Assembly: GCA_016871755.1 (NCBI GenBank)
Contig: VHCJ01000002.1
Span: forward strand, 168,190 to 232,189
Direction of reading: 5' to 3'
Length of the DNA: 64,000 nt
DNA from: Verrucomicrobiota bacterium
GTDB lineage: Bacteria; Verrucomicrobiota; Verrucomicrobiia; Opitutales; Opitutaceae
The translations under genes were made by a program, and so were the position numbers. This document shows, one piece after another, positions 19,652 through 28,558 of this stretch. The notes under the pieces are model-generated. The model was not told the DNA's origin and did not search any database. It worked only from the letters and a program-made list of their open reading frames with translations. Every line of letters begins with the position of its first letter. Within the stretch, counting starts at the first letter, position 1.

Positions 19652-21154
19652 ATGATCCCGCCGCTCGCCCTTGCCCCGGGCACTGCCTCCAGCCACTGGC
19701 CCTTCGTCACCCTCGCCGTCTGCGTCGTCTTCATCATCGTCGCCATCACGCGGCTGCGGCTCCCCGCGTTTCTCGCTCTGGTGCTCGCCGCATTCCTCGC
19801 CGGCATCCTGACCCCGATCTTTCCACCCGCCGCGATTGACCGACTCCCCGCGTCCCTTCGCGCGGACGCGCGGGAGAATGCCTGGGTGGCTGCAGTCGAG
19901 CTGACCTCGGTGGAGTTCGGCGCGGCAGCCGGGTCGATCGCGATCTCGATCGGGCTGGCCTCAATCATTGGGCTTTGCCTGATGCAGAGCGGGGCGGCGG
20001 ACAAGGTGGTGCGCCGCTTCCTCGCCGTCGCCGGGGAAGAACGGGCGGGAATCGCGCTCCTTGGCAGCACGTACCTCCTGTCGATCCCGATTTTCTTCGA
20101 CACCATGATCATGCTCATGGCGCCGCTCGCCCGCGCCCTGCGCCTGCGCACCGGTCGCAGCTACCTTCTCTACCTCATGGCGATCTGCTGCGCGGGCGTG
20201 GTCACGCACAGCCTCACCGTTCCCCACCCGGGTCCGCTGGCGATGGTGGACAATCTCCGGGTCGACTCCGGACTCTCGCTGCTCTGGGGACTGGTGGCGG
20301 GGATCATCCCGTGCCTCGCCGGGTATGCCTTCGTGCGTTGGCTCGACGGGCGCATGGAGGTTCCCCTTCGCTCCCTCGACGGATCGTCGGAACGCGATCT
20401 GGCAGCAATCACGTCCCGGCCGGAGTCTGAACTCCCTTCTTTTCTGTGGAGCGTGGCCCCGATCCTCCTTCCGATCCTCCTCATCGGGCTGGGTTCGCTC
20501 GCCAAGGCCGCCGCCAACTGGCCGTCGGTCGTCGCCGCCTTCGGAGGCGGGGAGGGCTACGCGATGTTCAGCCGCATCCTGATCGCCCTTGGCAACAAGA
20601 ACTTCGCCCTGCTGATCGGAGCCGCCATCGCTCTGTGGGTGCTCGTGCGCCAACGCGGCATCCCGTGGCGGGACCTCGGCGGCATGCTGGAGAGCCCGAT
20701 CGCCACCGCCGCCGTCATCATCCTCATCACCGCCGCCGGCGGCGCCTTCGGCGGCATGCTGCGCCACGCCGGCGTCGGCGATGCGATCAAGGCCGTCGCC
20801 GTTCAGTACAGTCTCGACGTCGTCGTCCTGGGCTGGGTCACCGCGTTTGTGATCCGGGTCGCCCAAGGTTCCGCAACGGTCGCGATGCTCACCGCCTCGT
20901 CCATCCTCTGGCCCCTGATCGACCCCGCTGCCGGAGTCACCCTCGCCTACAATCCCATGTACGTCTTCCTCGCGATCGGGTTCGGCGCATTCGCCTGCTC
21001 GTGGATGAACGACAGCGGCTTCTGGGTGGTGAGCAAGCTCGGGGGCCTGACCGAGCGCGAGACGCTGCGGAGCTTCACGGTCGCGCTGACGACGATGTCC
21101 GTCGTCGGCCTGATCGTGGTGTGGATCGGCTCCCGTCTGCTCCCCCTGCTCTAG
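19652..21154 (+). CDS. GntP family permease (gluconate/organic acid:H+ symporter)
   Basis: The 500-residue integral membrane protein has about 12-14 hydrophobic segments. GntP features include ITRLRLPAFLALVLAAFLAG at the N-terminus, IPIFFDTMIMLMAPLARAL, the VTHSLTVPHPGPLAMVDNL segment, and the C-terminal AQGSATVAMLTASSI with GAFACSWMNDSGFWVVSKL. The family imports gluconate and related hydroxy acids. It lies 72 bp after chrA, transcribed the same way, and converges on a GMC oxidoreductase cluster; uptake of a sugar acid or hydroxy acid is likely. The ATG follows a strongly pyrimidine-rich leader. Confidence 0.92.
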   Translation: MIPPLALAPGTASSHWPFVTLAVCVVFIIVAITRLRLPAFLALVLAAFLAGILTPIFPPAAIDRLPASLRADARENAWVAAVELTSVEFGAAAGSIAISIGLASIIGLCLMQSGAADKVVRRFLAVAGEERAGIALLGSTYLLSIPIFFDTMIMLMAPLARALRLRTGRSYLLYLMAICCAGVVTHSLTVPHPGPLAMVDNLRVDSGLSLLWGLVAGIIPCLAGYAFVRWLDGRMEVPLRSLDGSSERDLAAITSRPESELPSFLWSVAPILLPILLIGLGSLAKAAANWPSVVAAFGGGEGYAMFSRILIALGNKNFALLIGAAIALWVLVRQRGIPWRDLGGMLESPIATAAVIILITAAGGAFGGMLRHAGVGDAIKAVAVQYSLDVVVLGWVTAFVIRVAQGSATVAMLTASSILWPLIDPAAGVTLAYNPMYVFLAIGFGAFACSWMNDSGFWVVSKLGGLTERETLRSFTVALTTMSVVGLIVVWIGSRLLPLL

Positions 21155-21171
21155 CGGAGCGCACCGCCCGC

Positions 21172-21768
21172 TCAGCGGGTCCAAGCCACATTGCCGACCT
21201 CGGAGATCGGGATGCAGGCGTCGAAGCGGCCCGGGACCGGGTCGTAGTGCAGCACCGTCTTGCCGACGAGTTCAGAGGTGAAGTAGCCGACGATCGTCGC
21301 CTCGCGCACCAGCGAGTAGAAGGTGGTGCCACGCCCAACCGCGTCCTCCGCGAGCGAGGCGAGGAGGGTGTCCTGCTGTTCCGGCTTCCGGGACGCGAAC
21401 GGACCACCGGCCCGCGATCCGCTCTCGCGATCGAGCGCGGCCACCCCCTCCCGGAAGGTACGGCGCTCGGCGTCGGTGAAGTAGGCGCCAACCAGGCGAT
21501 CGATGAATTCCGGCACCCCCGCATCCAGCGCCCCAGGGGTGTCGGTCCGGGGAAGCAGCCGCTCCGCCACCGCCGCCACGACCGCGCGCTCTGCGGCGAT
21601 CAGCGCCGGAGCCGGGGCGACGGGTGCGGTTCCGGCCGTCGGGGCCGCGCCCGTTGCCGCCGCGAGGATCGACGGGGTGAAGGCGACGCCGAGCAACAGG
21701 GCCGCGCGCCGCAAGGCCTCGCGGCGCGTAAGGGAATCCGTCGTGTGAGGAAGGGCGGACGACAGCAT
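21172..21768 (-). CDS. Gluconate 2-dehydrogenase subunit 3 family protein
   Basis: The 198-residue protein has a twin-arginine-type signal peptide: TRREALRRAALLLGVAF followed by a hydrophobic stretch and Ala-rich cleavage region near residue 37. The mature part matches the small gamma subunit of membrane-bound gluconate dehydrogenases, with RLLPRTDTPGALDAGVPEF and FYSLVREATIVGYFTSE. Such subunits carry the FAD-containing GMC partner across the membrane by the Tat route. Here it follows the GMC gene by 9 bp. No cytochrome c subunit is encoded next to it. Confidence 0.9.
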   Translation of the reverse strand: MLSSALPHTTDSLTRREALRRAALLLGVAFTPSILAAATGAAPTAGTAPVAPAPALIAAERAVVAAVAERLLPRTDTPGALDAGVPEFIDRLVGAYFTDAERRTFREGVAALDRESGSRAGGPFASRKPEQQDTLLASLAEDAVGRGTTFYSLVREATIVGYFTSELVGKTVLHYDPVPGRFDACIPISEVGNVAWTR

Positions 21769-21777
21769 GGCGGGGGC

Positions 21778-23484
21778 TCAGAGGTTGAGTTTCTTCATTT
21801 CCGACACCGCGTGATCGCAGGCACGCGCGGTGAGGGCCATGTAGGTGAGCGATGGATTCACGCAGGAGTTCGAGGTCATGCAGGCCCCGTCCGTCACGAA
21901 GACGTTCGGCGCGGCGTGGATCTGATTCCACTTGTTCAGCACCGAGGTCTTCGGATCCCGGCCCATGCGCGCGGTGCCCATCTCGTGAATGCACAGCCCG
22001 GGGTTGCTCACGTCGTCAAACGGACGCACGTCCTTCAGACCGGCCGCCTCAAGCATCTCGACGGCGGACGCCTTCATGTCGCGCCGCATCGCGTATTCAT
22101 TCTCCTTCCATTCGCAATTGAAGGTCACGGTGGGCAGACCCCACTTGTCCCGGACGGCGTGGTTCAGCGAAAGCCGGTTCGAATGGTACGGCAGGCATTC
22201 GCCCCAGGCCCCCATGCCGAAGCGCCACGGACCGGGCGCGATCATGTCGGCCTTGAAGGAGGCGCCGAAGCGGCGGAACTCCGCAATGCCCCGACCCCAG
22301 TCGGTCCGCGATGCGCTGCCCTGATAGCCGAAACCGCGGAGGTAGTCCTTCCGCGCCGAACCGCGATCGAGATTGCGGAAGCGGGGGATGTAGATGCCGT
22401 TCGCCCGCTGGCCCCGATAGTAGCGGTCGCCGAATTGGTCCGACACCCCGGCGGCGCCCACCTTGAAATGGTGGTCCATCAGGTTATGCCCCAGCTCCCC
22501 GCTATCGTTGCCAAAGCCGTTGGGGAAACGGTCGGACACACTGTTGAGGAGAATGAAGGTGGAGGCCACCGCGGAGGCGCAGGAAAAGATCACCCGCGCA
22601 TGGTACTCCAGCACCTCGCCGGTCTCCGCATCAACGATGCGCACGCCGCTCGCCCGGCCCCGCGCGGGATCGTAAAGCAGCTCCGTCACGATCGAGAAGG
22701 GCCGGAGCGTGAGATTTCGCGTGACCTCGGCGGCGGGCAGGGTCGAGGAGTTGCTGCTGAAGTACGCGCCGTAGGGACAGCCCCGGATGCAGCGATTGCG
22801 GTACTGGCAACTGCCACGACCCAGGTGCGGCTGAGTGAGGTTCGCCGTGCGACCGATGATCATCGGACGGCCGTTGAAGGACCGGGCGATGCGGTCGCGG
22901 ATGTCCCGCTCGAGGCAGTTCATCTCCATCGGCGGGAGAAACTCGCCGTCGGGCAGATGCGGGAGGCCGTCGCGGTTGCCGCTGATCCCGGCGAAGCGCT
23001 CCACATAGTCGTACCACGGCGCCACGTCCGCATAGCGGATCGGCCAGTCCACCGCGACGCCCTCGCGGGCGTTCGCTTCAAAGTCCAGCTCGTTGAACCG
23101 GTAGGATTGGCGGCCCCACAGGAGCGAGCGTCCGCCCACATGATAGCCGCGCATCCAGTCGAACGGCTTCTCCTCCGAGTAGGGGTTCTCGAGGTCGTTG
23201 ACGAACCAGTGCGCGGACTGCGGGTGCGTCGTGTAGCCGGTCCGGGCCTGCTTGTGCTGCGCCGCCAGTTCGGTGGGCGTGAGCTTGGTGCGCCCCGGGA
23301 ACTCCCAGCTCTCCGTAAACGCCGTCGGGTAGTCGCCGTGCTTCACGTCCCGGCCCCGTTCCAGCACCAGCGTCTTCAGCCCGCGCTCGCACAATTCCTT
23401 CGCGGCCCAGCCTCCGCTGATCCCGGAGCCAATGACAATCGCGTCGTAGGTTCGTTGCTGGGCGGCGGCACCGAGGAGATTCAT
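21778..23484 (-). CDS. GMC family FAD-dependent oxidoreductase
   Basis: The start MNLLGAAAQQRTYDAIVIG gives 568 residues. The FAD Rossmann motif is VIGSGISGGWAAKEL, followed by LVLERGRDV. A four-cysteine cluster lies in CQYRNRCIRGCPYGAYF, typical of the gluconate-dehydrogenase-like branch. The C-terminal GMC region has HEMGTARMGRDPKTS and NVFVTDGACMTSNSCVNPS. The active-site base positions are occupied by the His and Asn expected for this group. It has no signal peptide of its own and is probably co-exported with the subunit 3 protein. The likely reaction is periplasmic oxidation of a sugar, sugar acid or cyclitol, with electrons passed to a cytochrome encoded elsewhere. Confidence 0.93.
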   Translation of the reverse strand: MNLLGAAAQQRTYDAIVIGSGISGGWAAKELCERGLKTLVLERGRDVKHGDYPTAFTESWEFPGRTKLTPTELAAQHKQARTGYTTHPQSAHWFVNDLENPYSEEKPFDWMRGYHVGGRSLLWGRQSYRFNELDFEANAREGVAVDWPIRYADVAPWYDYVERFAGISGNRDGLPHLPDGEFLPPMEMNCLERDIRDRIARSFNGRPMIIGRTANLTQPHLGRGSCQYRNRCIRGCPYGAYFSSNSSTLPAAEVTRNLTLRPFSIVTELLYDPARGRASGVRIVDAETGEVLEYHARVIFSCASAVASTFILLNSVSDRFPNGFGNDSGELGHNLMDHHFKVGAAGVSDQFGDRYYRGQRANGIYIPRFRNLDRGSARKDYLRGFGYQGSASRTDWGRGIAEFRRFGASFKADMIAPGPWRFGMGAWGECLPYHSNRLSLNHAVRDKWGLPTVTFNCEWKENEYAMRRDMKASAVEMLEAAGLKDVRPFDDVSNPGLCIHEMGTARMGRDPKTSVLNKWNQIHAAPNVFVTDGACMTSNSCVNPSLTYMALTARACDHAVSEMKKLNL

Positions 23485-23537
23485 GGGAACACGGGACGGG
23501 GGTTTCGGACGGCCCACACTTTGGCCGATGGCATCCA

Positions 23538-24428
23538 TCAGCGGCAAATCCAAAACCCGACGGAACGGCGACCCGGAAATCCGAACGCCGACTGCACCAG
23601 CGCGAACGCCTCGCGCGTCGTCAGCAACAAACGACCCACGTCGTCGATCGAAAGACCGTTGTCCTGCATGAATCCTTCCTCCGCCACCAACAGGGCCTCC
23701 AGTCGAGGAGTCGCGGCCGCCGCACCCGGCGCATCTGAGGGCAGGACGCTCGCCGCAAAATGCAGCGCGTTCGCCAGCCAGTTCGACTGGGAAAGGCGCT
23801 CCGGATGATCCTAGCCCGCTGTCGCCTGCACCAGAGATTCGACGAATTGCCACTTCGCCAGCAAGAGCGCGCCCGCTTGGGAATGCAGGAAACCCACCGT
23901 GTTCTTTTCCCAGTCCGTGAACGTCACGCCATCGGCGCGCGGGCTCGCGTGCTCAAGGGCAAGCCGGTCAATCGCCAGCCGACCGATGAACCGGAGCAGG
24001 CCCGCCGTGTAAGCCTCGTCTGGATCCCCTCGAACCGTCCGATCCGCCAACTCGTAGAGGAAGAGACCGTGCATCAGGCTCTCCGCCCAGAAGGCGTCGC
24101 CCTTGATCCCGTAAGCACGAAGATCTGTCCCCGTCAGCATCCGCGCCACGGAAACATTCAGGAGCCGCACCGTTTCGCGGATGCCGATCTTCTGCACCGC
24201 ATCCGTGACCGAACTCACCGGACTGCCCAACCGGAAATAGGCCGAATTCGCGCACCGCTGCACCTCCGCCGCCAACGCCGGATCCGACCCAATCAGCGCC
24301 GCCACACTCCCCACATCCGACATCGGATCGCGCAGCACGCGCAGAGCCCTGGCCAACACGCGCGGCGCGGGGCTGAAGCCTTCAATGCGGGCAAGCGCCT
24401 GAAGAAACTGCGCCTGAGTGGGTTTCAT
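23538..24428 (-). pseudogene. HDOD domain gene interrupted by an in-frame amber codon
   Basis: From the ATG (MKPTQAQFLQALARIEGF) the frame is open for 205 codons, then reads TAG at 23811-23813, then stays open for 90 more codons to a TGA at 23538-23540. The first part is an HDOD domain: SVAALIGSDPALAAEVQRCANSA (in two segments), SSVTDAVQKIGIRETVRLLNVS, and the HGLFLYELADRT helix. The codons after the stop read DHPERLSQSNWLANALHFAA, exactly what follows the AIxxHHxP position of HDOD domains. The residue lost is therefore probably Tyr or His (TAC/TAT to TAG fits Tyr). HDOD proteins are signalling or regulatory. It is either a recent nonsense mutation, a sequencing error, or a read-through site; the 205-residue product would lack the last helices. 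Confidence 0.75.
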
Positions 24429-24545
24429 GAGGGAAACGGCTGCGAACGCCCCGCTTGTATCGGCACGACCCCGATCAGATGAACCCTCGACCCGCAGATG
24501 GCGTGAGAAAATCCACGCCACCGCCCGAAGCTACTCCCCGCCCAT

Positions 24546-25196
24546 TCAGGGAAGCGGAGCGAGCCCGAGGTCGAACATCCGCGCCGAATTCTCCATCACC
24601 GTCAAAAGCGACGGCACAAACGTGTCCCAGTCCTGCGAGCCGCCGAACTGGCTGTCCCACGTCAGGAAGAGATGCTGCGGAAAGAGGTTCGACGGCTCGA
24701 TCACGATCCGGATTTCCTTCTCCCAATCCGCAATCTTCACGTAGCTCAGGGCAGCGGGGCGGTGCACTCCGGGCACAACTGCAAATCGTTCGAGAAAAGT
24801 CTCAGCCGTGTGGGGCTCCTCGAGACGGACATGAGCCGACGCGGAGAAGGTCCGCATCGCCCCCTCCGCCGGACTCTCGTGCTGCAGCAGTCGCACGAAC
24901 AGGTTCTGGATGATTTCCCAGTCCGCCGCATTCCGCGCATTCTTCACCCCCACCCGGACCCGGTCGCAGGTACACAGGAGGAACCCGTTTTCACCGAAGA
25001 AGTTGGCGAGAATTTCGTACCCGAAGAGCTGATCCCAGGATTTGAGGCGGACCTGATCGGGCCGCAGTCGGAAACCTTCGGGATCGCAGAGCCACTCCTC
25101 GAACCGGCGGGTGTCCGGGTGGTCGAGCGGACGCGGCCGCTTCAAGGGGGTGTCGATTTGCAGGTTGAAGACGTGAAACTGGGCGGACGACATCAT
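24546..25196 (-). CDS. Hypothetical protein
   Basis: I do not recognise this 216-residue protein. The double ATG (MMSSAQFHVFNLQIDTPLK) is preferred over an in-frame TTG 51 bp upstream. It is soluble, without signal peptide or membrane segment, and has alternating alpha/beta character with many aromatic residues, for example RFEEWLCDPEGFRLRP, SWDQLFGYEILANFFGENGF and TWDSQFGGSQDWDTF. Codon use and GC match the neighbours. It sits between the HDOD gene and the CbiX-like gene, all leftward, with gaps over 50 bp, so co-transcription is possible but gives no functional hint. Confidence 0.7.
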   Translation of the reverse strand: MMSSAQFHVFNLQIDTPLKRPRPLDHPDTRRFEEWLCDPEGFRLRPDQVRLKSWDQLFGYEILANFFGENGFLLCTCDRVRVGVKNARNAADWEIIQNLFVRLLQHESPAEGAMRTFSASAHVRLEEPHTAETFLERFAVVPGVHRPAALSYVKIADWEKEIRIVIEPSNLFPQHLFLTWDSQFGGSQDWDTFVPSLLTVMENSARMFDLGLAPLP

Positions 25197-25250
25197 CCCT
25201 CGATACGAACGGAATCCACCGCCGACCGGAAGTGAGAAATCCGCCAATTC

Positions 25251-26090
25251 CTACGCCGGACCGCTCCGGGCCAGCGGCGGACCCTCCTGCGCTTCCGCGA
25301 AGCGATTCGCGAGGATCTCCACGATTCGCGGATCCTCCCCCACGGGCTCGGTCATGGCCGCCTCCAGTTCCGGTTGATCCCGCTGGGCCTCCTGACAAAT
25401 CACATCAAGGTCCCCTCCCGGGCCGGCGTGACGACCCGGAGCCAAAAACTGCTGCACGACAAGGACGCGTCCCCGGTCGCACGGCGCGAGACGGAGCCGC
25501 TCCGCCAGCAGCGGGCGGTTGAAGGCGTACTCTGGGCCCTCGCGGCTTTCCATGGAGCACGGCCACACCGGTTCGCCCAGCACACGCGCCAAGCGCGCCG
25601 CCACGTCATTCCGGACCTCCCCCACCGCCGGTTGCGGACTCCCATGATCGACCAGCACGACCGGACCGACGCCCCAGCCACGCGCCCGGCGCGTCGCCCG
25701 GACGCGGTCCGCAAGGGCGTCGGGCAGGCGGTGGTCCCCGGACTGGTCCCGGCGGACGAGGGGCGCCGCAATCTGCAACTCGCACCCTGGGTTACCCTCC
25801 AAAAGCCCGCGCAGCCGCTCGGGGATGTACGCGGTGACAGCGGCGCTCGGCCCGAAGAAGAAGGGAAGCACGGTCACCGACCGCACTCCCCCGGCGAGAG
25901 CCGCCGCGACCGCAGGCTCCAGCAACTCCGCCGGTCGCCCCTCCAGCCGCCCCGCATCAATGCCGCTGGAATGCAGCAACGAGACCGGCGCGACGGGCTG
26001 GCCCAGGCTCCTCTCCAACGCCAACGCCACCCGGCGAAGCGCCAGCGTTGCCTCCGGACGCAGCGAGCCGTTGTCGCAGAGGAAGATCAT
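25251..26090 (-). CDS. CbiX/SirB-like chelatase family protein, N-terminal lobe degenerate
   Basis: The start MIFLCDNGSLRPEATLAL gives 279 residues forming two CbiX-like lobes. CbiX lobes carry a His in an HGS motif and a second His in a PGxHxxxDI-type motif. In the C-terminal lobe both are kept: VLVDHGSPQPAVGEV and FLAPGRHAGPGGDLD. In the N-terminal lobe the positions read LCDNGSLRPE and FFGPSAAVTAYIP, so both His are replaced. Only one metal site is expected, as in class II chelatases that work with one active lobe. No sirohaem or cobalamin gene is adjacent; sirohydrochlorin ferro- or cobaltochelatase activity is likely but unproven. Confidence 0.85.
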   Translation of the reverse strand: MIFLCDNGSLRPEATLALRRVALALERSLGQPVAPVSLLHSSGIDAGRLEGRPAELLEPAVAAALAGGVRSVTVLPFFFGPSAAVTAYIPERLRGLLEGNPGCELQIAAPLVRRDQSGDHRLPDALADRVRATRRARGWGVGPVVLVDHGSPQPAVGEVRNDVAARLARVLGEPVWPCSMESREGPEYAFNRPLLAERLRLAPCDRGRVLVVQQFLAPGRHAGPGGDLDVICQEAQRDQPELEAAMTEPVGEDPRIVEILANRFAEAQEGPPLARSGPA

Positions 26091-26136
26091 CGGGGAAACG
26101 GGTAGGGATTCAGTCGACTCGCAGCGGATAAATGAC

Positions 26137-26165
26137 TTGCCGACCCAAATGGCTTGGCCGATAAG
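26137..26165 (+). promoter_or_regulatory. Possible sigma-70 promoter of the Pal-like gene
   Basis: TTGCCG at 26137-26142 and GATAAG at 26160-26165 are separated by 17 bp, just upstream of the ATG at 26185. The -35 matches consensus well and the -10 only partly. No other candidate is visible in the 94 bp divergent spacer. Confidence 0.35.
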
Positions 26166-26184
26166 GTCAATCTCGCCGCCCATC

Positions 26185-26748
26185 ATGAAACTTCTCCCGA
26201 AGACCCTCTCCTTTTCCCTCCTCGCCTGCGCCGTGCTCTTCGCCGGCTGCTCAAAGAAACCGAAGCGGCCGTCGCCGAGCGACACCGTGCTCGGCCAGGG
26301 AGCGGGAGCGCTGGATCCGAGCGCGGCCGACCTCGGCGCCGCGGGCCTCGTTGATCCCTCGGCGGCCGGCCTCCAGAACCGCTCCGGCGTGTTCGAGGAC
26401 GAGAACATGATCAAGGGTCTCATCCAGCCGGTGTACTTCGATTTCGACAGCTCCGCAATCAAGGCCAGCGAGCGCTCCAAGCTGCAGGAGGCCCAGAAGC
26501 ATCTCAGCGAGAACGCCGACCACCGCCTGCTCCTCGAGGGTCATTGCGACTGGCGCGGCACCGCCGAGTACAACCTCGGCCTCGGCGATCGTCGCGCCGC
26601 TGCGGCCCGCCAGTACCTTGAGTCAATCGGCGTGGCCACGGCCAAGATCGAGATCCGTTCGAAGGGCGACCTCGATGCGATCGAGAACGCCGCCGAGGAT
26701 CAGATGGCGAAGGACCGCCGCGTCGAGATCATCATTCTGAAGAAGTAA
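26185..26748 (+). CDS. pal: Peptidoglycan-associated lipoprotein (Pal/OmpA family)
   Basis: The 187-residue protein has a lipoprotein signal peptide, MKLLPKTLSFSLLACAVLFAG with the lipidated Cys in LFAGC. A flexible Ala/Gly/Ser-rich region follows, then an OmpA-like domain from about residue 75. This domain begins PVYFDFDSSAIKASERSKL and contains LLLEGHCDWRGTAEYN and LGDRRAAAARQYL, with the Asp and Arg that bind diaminopimelate in peptidoglycan. It anchors the outer membrane to the wall. TolB, which usually precedes pal, is not adjacent here. A strong terminator follows 60 bp after the stop, so it is a single-gene transcript. Confidence 0.93.
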   Translation: MKLLPKTLSFSLLACAVLFAGCSKKPKRPSPSDTVLGQGAGALDPSAADLGAAGLVDPSAAGLQNRSGVFEDENMIKGLIQPVYFDFDSSAIKASERSKLQEAQKHLSENADHRLLLEGHCDWRGTAEYNLGLGDRRAAAARQYLESIGVATAKIEIRSKGDLDAIENAAEDQMAKDRRVEIIILKK

Positions 26749-26808
26749 GCGCCGCCGGCGCGACCCAGCGCAGTCCGCCGATCCTCGGCCGACTGCCGAC
26801 CCTCCCAA

Positions 26809-26838
26809 GCGACGGCCCTGAGTGGCCGTCGCTTTTCG
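26809..26838 (+). terminator. Rho-independent terminator after pal
   Basis: GCGACGGCC at 26809-26817 pairs perfectly with GGCCGTCGC at 26824-26832 around a 6-base loop, followed directly by TTTT. This is the best intrinsic terminator in the window. The remaining part of the 292 bp gap to the next gene (26839-27040) shows no gene or other motif. Confidence 0.88.
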
Positions 26839-27040
26839 TATCGCCTGAATCACTACGGGGCGATCTCCGGCCGAAACCCGGGCGTCGCCGGGAAGAGGGC
26901 CTCGGACAAGAAGCGCTTCGCCGCGGGCCACGCGCGCGGCCCGGACGACCCGCAGACCAACGCCGACGCAGCGGCGCACGCGCGCCGGGCGACGCGCCAC
27001 GAAGCGCGGAGGAACACCGCGACGTCAGACGCGCCGCCCC

Positions 27041-28420
27041 TCAGCGTCCGCCGTCCGCCAGCGCCGCGAGGACTTTCTCCGAGGCGCGGATGCCCCGCTC
27101 CATCACCCCGAGATGGAAGCTTTCGTTCGGGGCGTGCAGATTGTCCTCCGGCAGGAAGAGTCCCATCATCAGCGAATCGAGCCCGACGATCTGCTTGAGT
27201 TGGGCAATGATCGGGACGCTGCCGCCTTCGCGAAGGTAAAGCGGCGGGCGACCGAAGACCTCAGCCACGGCCGCGTCGGTCGCGCGGAATGCCTTCGCCA
27301 GCACCGGCGACTGGTCGCGGGGAGTGTTGGAGCGATCCGGCGGCACCACGATGTACGCCTGCCCCTCATGCTGGTCGATGATCCGCAACGTCACATCCGA
27401 CGGCACGCGCTCACGCACCGTGCGGTAAAGCAGCTCACGAATGCGATCCGGATTCTGATTCGGCACCAAGCGGCACGAGATCTTCGCGAACGCCTTGCTC
27501 GGAATCACCGTTTTCGTGCCCTCTCCCTGGTATCCGCCACCAATGCCGTTGAACTCCAGCGTCGGCAGGAACCGCACACACTCAAACGGAGTGTAGCCCG
27601 GGGGCGTGTGAAAGGCCGGGACCCCGAGGAACTGGCGGTACGCCTCGGCATCTCCACCGAGCTTCGCCAACTGCTCGCGCTCCCACGGCTCCACGTCGAG
27701 CACGTCGTCGTAGAAACCCGGCACGTTGACCCGTCCATCCGGCGTGTGCAGCGAGGCGCACAGCTCCGCGAGAGCCTGGATTGGATTACGCACCACCCCG
27801 CCGTGCAGGCCCGAGTGCAGATCGCTCTTCGCACCGGTGATCTCCACGTCAAAGAGCACCAAGCCGCGCAGGCCACAGGTGATCACGACTTGATCGGGGC
27901 TCGGAATGCCGGTGTCGGAAAGAAAAACGAAGTCCGCCGCCTTCAGGGCGTCGCGGTACTCCGCGAGGAATCCAGGGAAGCTCGGGCTGCCCATCTCCTC
28001 CTCGCCTTCAATCAGGAACGTGATCCGCAACGGCAGGTCCGGTCGCTGCTCCAGCAAACGGGCCACCGCCGCTACATGGACCATCATCGGTCCCTTGTTG
28101 TCCGCCGCACCGCGCCCATAGATGCGCTCGCCGCGGATCTCCGGCTCGAACGGTGCGGACTGCCAGAGGCTCAACGGATCCGCCGGTTGAACATCGTAAT
28201 GGCCGTAAATGATGACGTGTGGCCAGTGATCGGGCCCACCGCGGCGGGCCAGGACGATCGGGTGGCGGGGCGTCTTCACCACCTCGACCGAGAAGCCGAT
28301 CGACGAAAGCAGCCCGGCGATGAAATCGCGGGCACCGTCCATGCCCTGCTGATAGCGGGAGTCGGCGGAGATGCTGGGGTGACGGATGAATTCCTTGAGC
28401 TTGGCAACGGGGTCAAACAT
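27041..28420 (-). CDS. M20 family dipeptidase
   Basis: The start MFDPVAKLKEFIRHPSIS gives 459 residues, the usual length of the cytosolic non-specific dipeptidase (CNDP-like) group. Metal ligands and catalytic residues are visible: VIIYGHYDVQPADP (His and the Asp two residues on), YGRGAADNKGPMM (bridging Asp), FLIEGEEEMGSPSF (catalytic Glu pair), FLSDTGIP (Asp) and a late His in PNESFHLGVMERG. The central dimerisation domain holds SDLHSGLHGGVVRNP. It hydrolyses di- or small peptides with two zinc or manganese ions in the cytoplasm. It is a lone leftward gene with more than 130 bp to its upstream neighbour. Confidence 0.94.
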   Translation of the reverse strand: MFDPVAKLKEFIRHPSISADSRYQQGMDGARDFIAGLLSSIGFSVEVVKTPRHPIVLARRGGPDHWPHVIIYGHYDVQPADPLSLWQSAPFEPEIRGERIYGRGAADNKGPMMVHVAAVARLLEQRPDLPLRITFLIEGEEEMGSPSFPGFLAEYRDALKAADFVFLSDTGIPSPDQVVITCGLRGLVLFDVEITGAKSDLHSGLHGGVVRNPIQALAELCASLHTPDGRVNVPGFYDDVLDVEPWEREQLAKLGGDAEAYRQFLGVPAFHTPPGYTPFECVRFLPTLEFNGIGGGYQGEGTKTVIPSKAFAKISCRLVPNQNPDRIRELLYRTVRERVPSDVTLRIIDQHEGQAYIVVPPDRSNTPRDQSPVLAKAFRATDAAVAEVFGRPPLYLREGGSVPIIAQLKQIVGLDSLMMGLFLPEDNLHAPNESFHLGVMERGIRASEKVLAALADGGR

Positions 28421-28558
28421 GCCCCCAAGGTGCCTCAAAGACCGCCTCGGCGCTAGTCGGAAACGCATTCGCACCACCACCCCCGATTCCACGTCAACCC
28501 CTCTCCAGTCGGTGCGAGGTCGCGACAAACTGGCACCCCTTACTTCACTCGATCACTT

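Noticed and set aside
20446..23808. A 1120-codon open frame on the plus strand
   Set aside because: It overlaps the GntP gene and lies opposite the GMC and subunit 3 genes, which have clear motifs. Its translation is Arg/Gly/Ala-rich without any domain. Long antisense frames are expected at this GC content.
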